Source of the DNA: Segatella maculosa DSM 19339 = JCM 15638
Lineage (GTDB): Bacteria; Bacteroidota; Bacteroidia; Bacteroidales; Bacteroidaceae
DNA: 64,000 nucleotides
Assembly: GCF_000382385.1 (NCBI RefSeq)
Contig: NZ_KB908320.1
Location: 248,001-312,000 of the forward strand
Reading direction: 5' to 3'
Part shown: positions 57,935 through 64,000 of the stretch, piece after piece
Layout of the letters: every line of letters begins with the position of its first letter
How positions within the stretch are numbered: the stretch's first letter is position 1
Program-made: the position numbers and the translations under genes
Notes under the pieces: model-generated
Seen by the model: the letters and a program-made list of their open reading frames with translations, nothing else
What the model was told of the DNA's origin: nothing
Database searches by the model: none

Positions 57935-60652
57935 ATGAGTGAGAAAAGAGTTTATACTTTCGGAAACGGTAAGGCCGAAGGTGGAGCAGATATGAGAAAT
58001 CTGCTTGGTGGAAAAGGAGCAAACCTTGCCGAAATGAATTTGATTGGCGTTCCCGTGCCTCCCGGATTTACAATCACGACAGACGTCTGTAACGAATACT
58101 TCGAGAAAGGCAAGCAGGAAGTTGTCAACCTGTTAAAGCAAGAAGTCGAAACTTCGGTCAAGCATATTGAGACCTTGATGAAGTCGAAGTTTGGCGATGT
58201 TGACAACCCACTGCTCGTCAGTGTGCGCTCCGGTGCACGTGCGAGTATGCCAGGCATGATGGATACCATCTTAAACCTTGGTCTTAATGACGAGGTGGTA
58301 GAAGGTTTGGCCCGCAAGACCGGTAATGAACGCTTTGCATACGACAGTTATCGTCGCTTCGTACAGATGTACGGAGATGTCGTCCTCGGCATGAAACCAG
58401 TCAACAAAGAGGATATCGACCCCTTCGAGGCCATCATCATGGACGTGAAGCGGCAGCGTGGAATTACGCTTGACAACGAAATGAACGTCGACGAACTGAA
58501 GCAATTGGTAAGGGCTTTCAAGGCAGCCATCAAGCAGCAGACGGGCAATGACTTCCCCACAGACCCGATGGAACAGTTGTGGGGTGCCATCTGTGCCGTA
58601 TTTGATTCTTGGATGAACGAACGCGCCATTCTTTATCGCAAGATGGAGGGAATTCCTGCTGAATGGGGAACCGCAGTCAATGTTATGGCCATGGTTTTTG
58701 GCAACATGGGAAATACATCGGCTACCGGCGTTTGCTTCAGCAGAGACGCGGCCACAGGCGAGAATTGTTTTAATGGAGAATATTTGGTCAATGCACAAGG
58801 CGAGGACGTTGTTGCAGGAATTCGCACCCCACAGCAGATTACCAAGAAAGGTTCTTTGTGTTGGGCCGAACAACAATGCATCGACGAGAGCGTCCGTGCT
58901 TCAAAGTATCCGTCGATGGAGGAAGCCATGCCCGAGATTTATGCACAATTGAACGATATTCAGCAGAAGTTGGAAGCACACTACCATGACATGCAGGATA
59001 TGGAGTTCACGGTGCAGGAAGGACACCTATGGTTCCTTCAGACACGCAATGGTAAGCGCACCGGCACTGCCATGGTAAAAATAGCCATGGATTTGTTGCG
59101 TGAAGGCGAAATCGACGAGAAAACGGCACTCCTACGTTGTGAGCCTAACAAGTTGGACGAGCTGCTTCACCCCGTATTCGATAAGGAAGCCCAACTCAAT
59201 GCCAAGGTGCTAACGCGAGGCCTCCCTGCAAGTCCGGGTGCAGCCTGCGGTCAAGTCGTTTTCTTTGCCGACGACGCAGAGAGATGGCACGAAGAGGGAC
59301 ATCAGGTCATTATGGTTCGCATCGAGACGAGTCCTGAAGACCTTGCCGGTATGAGTGCAGCCGAAGGCATACTGACCGCACGTGGCGGCATGACCAGCCA
59401 CGCCGCAGTCGTAGCCCGCGGTATGGGAAAGTGTTGTGTCAGCGGTGCCGGTGCCATTAATGTGGACTACAAGGGACGCACGGTCGAAATCGATGGCAAA
59501 CTCATTCACGAAGGTGACTACATTTCCATCAATGGCTCCACGGGCGAAGTCTATCTCGGTGAAGTCAAGACCAAACCAGCCGAAGTCACGGGAGACTTCG
59601 CACAGTTAATGGAGTTATGCCAGAAATATACGAAGCTCGTTGTCCGTACAAATGCTGATACGCCCCATGATGCAGAAGTGGCACGCAATTTCGGCGCGGT
59701 GGGCATCGGTCTGTGCCGCACAGAACACATGTTCTTTGAAAATGAAAAGATAAAGGCCATGCGCGAAATGATACTTTCCGACTCCAAAGAAGGGCGCGAG
59801 AAAGCACTCGAGAAGCTGTTGCCCTATCAGAAGCAAGACTTCTACGGCATCTTGAAAGCGATGGACGGCTACCCTGTCAATATCCGACTGCTCGACCCAC
59901 CCCTACACGAGTTCGTTCCCCACGACCTTGCCGGGCAGAAAGTCATGGCTGAGGAAATGGGACTTTCCGTCGAGGAAATCCAGCACAGAGTGAACTCCCT
60001 AAGCGAACACAATCCGATGCTCGGTCATCGCGGCTGCCGCTTGGGCAACACCTATCCTGAAATAACGGCCATGCAGACGCGTGCCATTCTCGGCGCAGCC
60101 ATCGAGCTGAAGAAAGAAGGCTACCGGCCACAGCCCGAAATCATGGTGCCACTTATCGGCATCGTCAACGAGTTCGATATGCAGAAAGATGTCATTCGCT
60201 CAACGGCAAAAGCCCTTTTCGAGAAAGAAGGTGTCGAGATTTCGTTCAAGGTCGGAACGATGATTGAAGTCCCACGTGCCGCCTTGACAGCCGACTACAT
60301 CGCCAAGGAAGCCGAATACTTCAGCTTCGGGACGAACGACCTCACGCAGATGACGTTCGGATACAGCCGCGACGACATTGCAAGTTTTCTGCCCGTATAT
60401 CTTGAGAAGAAGATACTCAAAGTCGATCCATTCCAAGTCTTAGACCAGACAGGCGTAGGGCAACTTGTCGAAATGGCCGTAGAGAAAGGACGCTTCACCC
60501 GTCCGGACCTGAAGTGTGGCATTTGCGGCGAACATGGTGGCGAGCCTTCGTCCGTCAAATTCTGTCATCGCGTCGGTCTCGACTATGTGAGCTGCTCACC
60601 GTTCCGCGTACCCATCGCCCGATTGGCAGCAGCACAGGCAGCAATAGAATAA
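57935..60652 (+). CDS. ppdK: Pyruvate, phosphate dikinase
   Basis: The 905-residue three-domain enzyme interconverts pyruvate, ATP and Pi with phosphoenolpyruvate, AMP and PPi. It has an N-terminal ATP-binding domain (GGKGANLAEMN), the central phosphohistidine domain with H489 in GGMTSHAAVVARGMG, and a C-terminal PEP/pyruvate barrel with CGICGEHGG. Length matches bacterial PPDK. A TATATTTG -7-like site is at 57885-57892 without a good -33. The terminator is at 60714-60756. Confidence 0.97.
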   Translation: MSEKRVYTFGNGKAEGGADMRNLLGGKGANLAEMNLIGVPVPPGFTITTDVCNEYFEKGKQEVVNLLKQEVETSVKHIETLMKSKFGDVDNPLLVSVRSGARASMPGMMDTILNLGLNDEVVEGLARKTGNERFAYDSYRRFVQMYGDVVLGMKPVNKEDIDPFEAIIMDVKRQRGITLDNEMNVDELKQLVRAFKAAIKQQTGNDFPTDPMEQLWGAICAVFDSWMNERAILYRKMEGIPAEWGTAVNVMAMVFGNMGNTSATGVCFSRDAATGENCFNGEYLVNAQGEDVVAGIRTPQQITKKGSLCWAEQQCIDESVRASKYPSMEEAMPEIYAQLNDIQQKLEAHYHDMQDMEFTVQEGHLWFLQTRNGKRTGTAMVKIAMDLLREGEIDEKTALLRCEPNKLDELLHPVFDKEAQLNAKVLTRGLPASPGAACGQVVFFADDAERWHEEGHQVIMVRIETSPEDLAGMSAAEGILTARGGMTSHAAVVARGMGKCCVSGAGAINVDYKGRTVEIDGKLIHEGDYISINGSTGEVYLGEVKTKPAEVTGDFAQLMELCQKYTKLVVRTNADTPHDAEVARNFGAVGIGLCRTEHMFFENEKIKAMREMILSDSKEGREKALEKLLPYQKQDFYGILKAMDGYPVNIRLLDPPLHEFVPHDLAGQKVMAEEMGLSVEEIQHRVNSLSEHNPMLGHRGCRLGNTYPEITAMQTRAILGAAIELKKEGYRPQPEIMVPLIGIVNEFDMQKDVIRSTAKALFEKEGVEISFKVGTMIEVPRAALTADYIAKEAEYFSFGTNDLTQMTFGYSRDDIASFLPVYLEKKILKVDPFQVLDQTGVGQLVEMAVEKGRFTRPDLKCGICGEHGGEPSSVKFCHRVGLDYVSCSPFRVPIARLAAAQAAIE

Positions 60653-60671
60653 GAGCCTCCCTCCGAAAGCC

Positions 60672-60705
60672 TCTCCCCCGGCCCCTCCCCGAAGAGGGAG
60701 GGGAG
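60672..60705. repeat. GC hairpin/G-tract repeat, copy 1
   Basis: A C-rich run followed by GAGGGAGGGGAG. On the minus strand it holds four G tracts (GGGGAGGGGCCGGGGG and flanks). It lies 20 bases after ppdK. Confidence 0.8.
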
Positions 60706-60713
60706 TGAAATGC

Positions 60714-60756
60714 AAATAGACCTTGCGAACACTTTAGTTCACAAGGTCTATTTTGT
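60714..60756 (+). terminator. Terminator of ppdK
   Basis: AAATAGACCTTGCGAAC (60714-60730) pairs with GTTCACAAGGTCTATTT (60737-60753), one mismatch, 6-base loop, then TTGTTT. The A-rich 5' side may let it work on the other strand too. Confidence 0.8.
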
Positions 60757-60797
60757 TTATCATGCATTATCCATCATTAGCCCGCAAGCTCTCTTCT

Positions 60798-60826
60798 CCC
60801 CTCCCTTGGGAGGGGATGGGGGTGGG
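60798..60826. repeat. GC hairpin/G-tract repeat, copy 2
   Basis: CCCCTCCCTTGGGAGGGG is a near-perfect hairpin and runs on into GATGGGGGTGGG. The plus strand has four G runs of at least three. Confidence 0.85.
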
Positions 60827-60949
60827 CTTTTGGGTGAGGCTTTCCGGGTGTGTATTAAAACGGGGAGGACACACAGACAAGCGAGTTAATCATAAGGTGA
60901 ATTTTGATTTTGACTAAATACAGGTAAGTCGTGCGCCCTCCCCTTGAAA

Positions 60950-60978
60950 CCTCCCCCAACCCCTCCGAAGGAGGGGAG
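60950..60978. repeat. GC hairpin/G-tract repeat, copy 3
   Basis: Inverted relative to copy 2: CCTCCCCCAACCCCTCC, then GAAGGAGGGGAG. The G-rich side is on the minus strand. Confidence 0.82.
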
Positions 60979-61017
60979 CACAAACAGCGTGCAAACTAAT
61001 TCCTCGCAAGCTCGCAG

Positions 61018-61050
61018 CTCCCCCTCCTTTGGAGGAGGTTGGGGGGAGGC
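61018..61050. repeat. GC hairpin/G-tract repeat, copy 4
   Basis: CCCCCTCCTTTGGAGGAGG followed by TTGGGGGGAGG, plus-strand G-rich, adjacent to copy 5 with only a few bases between. Confidence 0.8.
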
Positions 61051-61054
61051 TCTC

Positions 61055-61086
61055 CTCCCCTCCCTTCGGGAGGGGCCGGGGGTGGG
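61055..61086. repeat. GC hairpin/G-tract repeat, copy 5
   Basis: CCCCTCCCTTCGGGAGGGG hairpin with GGGAGGGGCCGGGGGTGGG on the plus strand, a canonical four-tract G-quadruplex motif. It lies 12 bases from the stop of the HU-like gene. Confidence 0.87.
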
Positions 61087-61097
61087 TTTGAGGGCTC

Positions 61098-61538
61098 TCA
61101 ATTCCCGTGCTGCCCTATCCCTCCTTTGCCTTTCTTCTTGTCTTCCACCTGTTCGAAGCTCGCGTCGTTCAGCTCGAAATACTTCTTCGAGGGCATAAGG
61201 TGGACAACGGGCTTCACGATGTGCTTGACAGCATTGAACTTCTCGTCCTTGGGCACCGCCTTACTCTTGAACGAAGGCAGCAGCGTTCCCATGTCGCCGA
61301 ACTCCACCGTGTCGCCGTTGGCCACGAAGTTGCGTGCCGTGGCAATACTCATGTTCAGCACGGCGTGCACCTCCTCGGGCGAGAACGTGGTGTTGTTCGA
61401 CACCGCCTTGCAAAACGAGCGGAAGTCAACTCGCTTGCGCCCCGTGGGAACGGCCACTTGCATGTCAACTCTGTTTTCCTTGCCTTTCACTTTCAGTTTG
61501 CGCAGTCTCAAGACAAACTGCAATGGACGATTTGCCAT
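61098..61538 (-). CDS. HU-like DNA-binding protein
   Basis: The 146-residue protein has the Bacteroidetes HU-HIG type layout: basic N-terminal region (LRLRKLKVKGKENRV), helical dimer region (FRSFCKAVSNNTTFSPEEV), GDTVEFGDMGTLLPSF as the beta arm, and a Lys/Gly tail (KKKGKGGIG). It likely binds DNA as a dimer, but the role (nucleoid or regulation) is unknown. It is longer than classical 90-residue HU. A ribosome site AAAGGA precedes the ATG. Confidence 0.88.
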   Translation of the reverse strand: MANRPLQFVLRLRKLKVKGKENRVDMQVAVPTGRKRVDFRSFCKAVSNNTTFSPEEVHAVLNMSIATARNFVANGDTVEFGDMGTLLPSFKSKAVPKDEKFNAVKHIVKPVVHLMPSKKYFELNDASFEQVEDKKKGKGGIGQHGN

Positions 61539-61641
61539 AGTTATTCCTTTCTTTTAATGCGGTTAAAAAATTGATTGTTATGATGATAAATCTCTCATTT
61601 CCTCTTGTCGCTTCCGGCCCTTCCCGCCCCTTTTTGGGAAA

Positions 61642-61773
61642 CATCTAGATGTTTTTTAAAAAAGATCTAGATGTTTTTCCAAAAAGATCAGGATGTTTTT
61701 TCAAAAAGATCAGGATGTTTTTTCAAAAAGATCTAGATCTTTTTCCCATTACATCCCTATCTTTTTCCAAACG
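61642..61773. repeat. 22 bp repeat array, GATCNGGATG type (array R9)
   Basis: Six units start at 61642, 61664, 61686, 61708, 61730 and 61752, exactly 22 bases apart. They read as a core (ATCTAGAT or ATCAGGAT) with T-tract GTTTTTT and A-tract CAAAAA between cores. The last unit is degenerate. It lies 34 bases after the 3' end of the fimbrillin-like gene, as read along its transcript, and shares GATGTTTTTT with array R8. Confidence 0.93.
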
Positions 61774-61806
61774 GGCGGAAATGTGGATTGCATTCGGGCC
61801 ACAGTC

Positions 61807-63528
61807 TCACTCGAACGCCCGCACTACAAGACCAAGCCTACGGCTACTGCGACCCACGTACATGCTCGGGGTGCCGGCGCCGCCAAACCTGGAAAAATAC
61901 AGGATGTACGCAGCTACAGGTTGCTGCGGATGGGCATTCGACGACCAATATTGACCCAGCACTCCTAAAGAGACTAGTATGTTCCCGCCGTAGCTGCCTG
62001 TCGTGGGTAGGAAGAAGTAGTCACCTGGGGTGGAAAGCGCGCTGGAACTGCTGATAATGGGAATGTAGCCCCCGGGAAACGAAGAGCCGGGAGTGATACG
62101 CCAATCTGTGTCGGTGCCGGGAGAAGTATTAGCCTGATAATTGCTCGGGAATCTATTCGAGAAGCGCGCTGTACCACCATTCGCAGCAGAGAAAGCCTGA
62201 CCACTGCCACTGTTGTCGCGGATAATGGCGGCCTTCTTTTTCAACCACACACCACCATTAGCAACCAAGTGCCCGTTGCTGACGGCTATATTGCTCTGCC
62301 AATGAGGATCGCCCAGCGTGACATACCAGCACAGCTCGTTGACATTGGGGCAGATGGCGCACGACTGACTGGCTGTGATAACCCCGCTACCCTCGTGAAA
62401 CCAGCGATTATTCAGCTCTCCCGGATTGTAGTCCTTGTCAGGATAATGCTGCCCTTGACCACCGTTAACTGTTGGTGCAAAGCTCTCGTAGCCATACCAG
62501 AAGGGATTTACGGCATCCCACATGTAGTAGCTCCCAACGACAGGGACAGGAACAGGCGTCTGTGGCGTGATGTCGTAAATAACGTCATTGATTTCACCCT
62601 TGTTCAAGGTGACATTTGTGAGTGTCTGCACGACGGGGCCTTCCACATTGTTCGCCCAGTCCCTTATCGTGTAGTCGATCAAAAAATCGTAGGTGCCGGG
62701 GGGAATGGCAAGGTAGGTAGCATTGGCCGTCTGGTTGGCGGTGGTAGAGAGAGGGAAGTTTTGGAGGGTAACTTCGATGTTGTTGTAGACAGGGGGAGTG
62801 CCTGTGCCAATATTCTCTCCATCAAAAATGAACAAACCAGAAATATGCCCACCATTGAGGACCGTGATTTTGATATTCTTCAGCTGCACATTGGGGGCCA
62901 AAGCAGCATTTCCGCAACGGGGCAGAAAACAGAGATAGGAGGACTTGTGCGACAATGTAAAGTTGAATTTGTCGGGATTGCCCGTGTTGTGTGCTACGCC
63001 CGAACCGCAGTCGCCCCAATCGCCAGCACGGCTGAAGTCGTTGGCCGAGAAGCGGCTCTGGTTAGTTGCTATCGATACAAGCATGTGTTTACCAACCGAA
63101 GGCAAAAAACCGGAAATTCCCGTATAGCGCACTTCGCAGCCGTCAGCATAGTCGGACTTACTGCCTGGCAGGGTGAACTCTGCGCTGGCGCCGCCATCGT
63201 GGAGTTCTATACCTATACTCTGTTGCCAATTCCCATTCTTGTCTTTCACCCAGATATTGTCGCTGCTTGTCCAATAGGCGTCGGCTCCGTTACCGGGTGT
63301 GTGTTTGATGTTCGTGCGTGTCTTCGCGCCGGCAAACTCGTCTTCATCTATGAAGCGGCGCTTTGCCGAAATCTTTGTGTCATTGGTCGCGAAGACTACG
63401 CCGCCTTTCGGTGCTTCCGTTCCGTTCTCTTTCTTTTTGTCCTGTGCAATTTCTTCATTGGTACAAGCTGCAAGCAATACCGCCATCATGAATAGTTGGC
63501 CAGTCTTTATTATTGTCTTTACTTTCAT
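61807..63528 (-). CDS. Fimbrillin-family lipoprotein with FISUMP-like C-terminus
   Basis: The 573-residue protein has a lipoprotein signal (MMAVLLAACTN), then fimbrillin-type domains (for example WTSSDNIWVKD and IPPGTYDFLIDYTIRD). The C-terminal part resembles the Fib_succ_major/FISUMP domain (YFFLPTTGSYG, GQYWSS, and a final GLVVRAFE). Such proteins are surface fimbria or adhesin components, secreted as lipoproteins. The small gene upstream (63595-63828) probably belongs to the same transcript. The ligand is unknown. Confidence 0.85.
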   Translation of the reverse strand: MKVKTIIKTGQLFMMAVLLAACTNEEIAQDKKKENGTEAPKGGVVFATNDTKISAKRRFIDEDEFAGAKTRTNIKHTPGNGADAYWTSSDNIWVKDKNGNWQQSIGIELHDGGASAEFTLPGSKSDYADGCEVRYTGISGFLPSVGKHMLVSIATNQSRFSANDFSRAGDWGDCGSGVAHNTGNPDKFNFTLSHKSSYLCFLPRCGNAALAPNVQLKNIKITVLNGGHISGLFIFDGENIGTGTPPVYNNIEVTLQNFPLSTTANQTANATYLAIPPGTYDFLIDYTIRDWANNVEGPVVQTLTNVTLNKGEINDVIYDITPQTPVPVPVVGSYYMWDAVNPFWYGYESFAPTVNGGQGQHYPDKDYNPGELNNRWFHEGSGVITASQSCAICPNVNELCWYVTLGDPHWQSNIAVSNGHLVANGGVWLKKKAAIIRDNSGSGQAFSAANGGTARFSNRFPSNYQANTSPGTDTDWRITPGSSFPGGYIPIISSSSALSTPGDYFFLPTTGSYGGNILVSLGVLGQYWSSNAHPQQPVAAYILYFSRFGGAGTPSMYVGRSSRRLGLVVRAFE

Positions 63529-63563
63529 TTGCTCTTTCCTTTTAATTATTCTACAAGTTTATT

Positions 63564-63593
63564 CTCCCTCCCTTTGGGAGGACCGGGGTGGGT
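63564..63593. repeat. GC hairpin/G-tract repeat, copy 6
   Basis: CTCCCTCCCTTTGGGAGG then ACCGGGGTGGGT. Plus-strand G tracts. It lies between the fimbrillin gene and the small gene. Confidence 0.82.
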
Positions 63594-63594
63594 A

Positions 63595-63828
63595 TTACTC
63601 TTCCCACACATTATAGCTTGGCAGGGTGTTCTCCCCTCCTTCGGAGGGGTTGGGGGAGGTCTCCTCCCATTCTTCATCACTATACTGCTTGGCATTGCCA
63701 AACGTTCCACCTTGTCCGATGTGCTTGTGCTGACCACTGACGGCCTGCAGGAGATAGTCTTCCTGCATCGGTATGACTGTGCACCGAGGGGCAATGTAAT
63801 GTAGTCTTTCTTTCTGTTCTTTGTTCAT
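63595..63828 (-). CDS. Small protein with a repeat-derived insertion
   Basis: The 77-residue protein starts MNKEQKERLHYIAPRC and carries TVIPMQEDYLLQAVSGQH, a pattern common in small Prevotella proteins beside fimbrillin genes. Residues TSPNPSEGGEN near the end are encoded by copy 7 of the GC hairpin repeat (63631-63665), inserted in frame between EEWEE and the final VWEE. The start at 63828 is preferred over 63885, because the extra 19 residues look non-coding. Function is unknown. Confidence 0.72.
   Translation of the reverse strand: MNKEQKERLHYIAPRCTVIPMQEDYLLQAVSGQHKHIGQGGTFGNAKQYSDEEWEETSPNPSEGGENTLPSYNVWEE
63631..63665. repeat. GC hairpin/G-tract repeat, copy 7, inside a gene
   Basis: CTCCCCTCCTTCGGAGGGG then TTGGGGGAGG. 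The plus strand is G-rich. It lies wholly inside the coding sequence of the small protein and keeps the frame open. Confidence 0.87.
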
Positions 63829-63894
63829 AATCTCTAATTTATAGGGTAAATATTCTTTTGCTTTGTTTTCTTTGTCTCGTTGCATGCCTGGCGC

Positions 63895-63992
63895 ATGTAG
63901 GGACGCACGGCTCGTGCGTCCGCTCCAATGGCTTGTTAACTGCCAACTTGTTAACTGTGGTGGGCGGACGCACGAGCCGTGCGTCCCTACAT
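63895..63992. repeat. 29 bp perfect inverted repeat, arms themselves palindromic
   Basis: The arm at 63895-63923 and its exact reverse complement at 63964-63992 flank a 40-base spacer. Each arm contains GGACGCACGGCTCGTGCGTC, which is internally almost self-complementary. The spacer has a direct repeat CTTGTTAACTG (63932 and 63947). It is a dispersed, REP-like element by appearance. A degenerate single arm is at 45811. Confidence 0.88.
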
Positions 63993-64000
63993 TTTGCTCC

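Noticed and set aside
61639-61800. Open frame with repeated Phe-Lys-Lys-Asp-Leu units across array R9 (plus strand)
   Set aside because: The peptide repeat is a by-product of reading the 22-base DNA units; 22 is not a multiple of 3, and no signal or start site supports translation.
62269-63495. 408-residue open frame antisense to the fimbrillin gene
   Set aside because: The minus-strand protein has a lipoprotein signal and a FISUMP-like end; the opposite frame has no start region or motif.

Overview
The window looks like chromosome of a Bacteroidota member of the order Bacteroidales, most likely Prevotellaceae. The basis is promoters of the TTTG/TTG - about 20 bp - TAnnTTTG type, an F1Fo ATP synthase operon that begins with atpD-atpC, a type IX secretion plug protein, a TonB-receptor/lipoprotein operon, a FeoA-FeoB fusion, and a fimbrillin-type lipoprotein. 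Species cannot be fixed from the sequence alone. No rRNA, tRNA, insertion sequence, prophage or CRISPR array was seen.

Layout. 1-5147: 3' part of a YgiQ-type radical SAM gene, feoAB and the type IX plug gene. 6020-6997: pfkA. 7123-14415: complete nine-gene ATP synthase operon. 14822-19570 (minus): dapA, hsp20, glyA, pyrI, pyrB. 19741-23643 (plus): PBP1A, a TPR protein, thyX. 24143-30613 (minus): TonB receptor with three downstream lipoproteins, two of them paralogues, perhaps a metal uptake locus. 31386-31748: small secreted protein with its own promoter and terminator. 31900-45260 (minus): thirteen-gene surface polysaccharide locus headed by ugd, with a nonulosonic (sialic-type) acid module (SpsF-like, NeuB-like, KdsC-like, DUF4910), a sialyltransferase-like enzyme, Wzx, Wzy, four other glycosyltransferases and an acetyltransferase. 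46153-47241: OmpA-type porin. 47468-50345: cobU-cobT-cobS-cobC for cobalamin nucleotide-loop assembly. 51003-54817 (minus): metA, U32 peptidase-family gene, zinc-ribbon lipoprotein. 55132-57719 (minus): OprP-type porin and rlmD. 57935-60652: ppdK. 61098-63828 (minus): HU-like protein, fimbrillin-like lipoprotein and a small protein.

The most unusual feature lies between the genes. Nine intergenic regions carry tandem arrays of short units with self-complementary cores. The unit length is about 22 bp in six arrays (16700, 23977, 30845, 45905, 54917, 61642) and 41-42 bp in three (5545, 14504, 50571), close to two and four turns of B-DNA. The core differs between loci (CGCCCGCGGGCG, GCGGAAGTTCCGC, TCTTCCATGGAAGA, GAGACCCGGGTCTC, GGTATATACC, ATCTAGAT, ATATCAGC-type), but spacing is kept almost without indels. 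Eight of nine arrays lie just 3' of a gene. A second dispersed family combines a C-rich/G-rich hairpin with a run of four G tracts; seven copies lie at 60672-61086 and 63564-63665, one of them inside a coding sequence.
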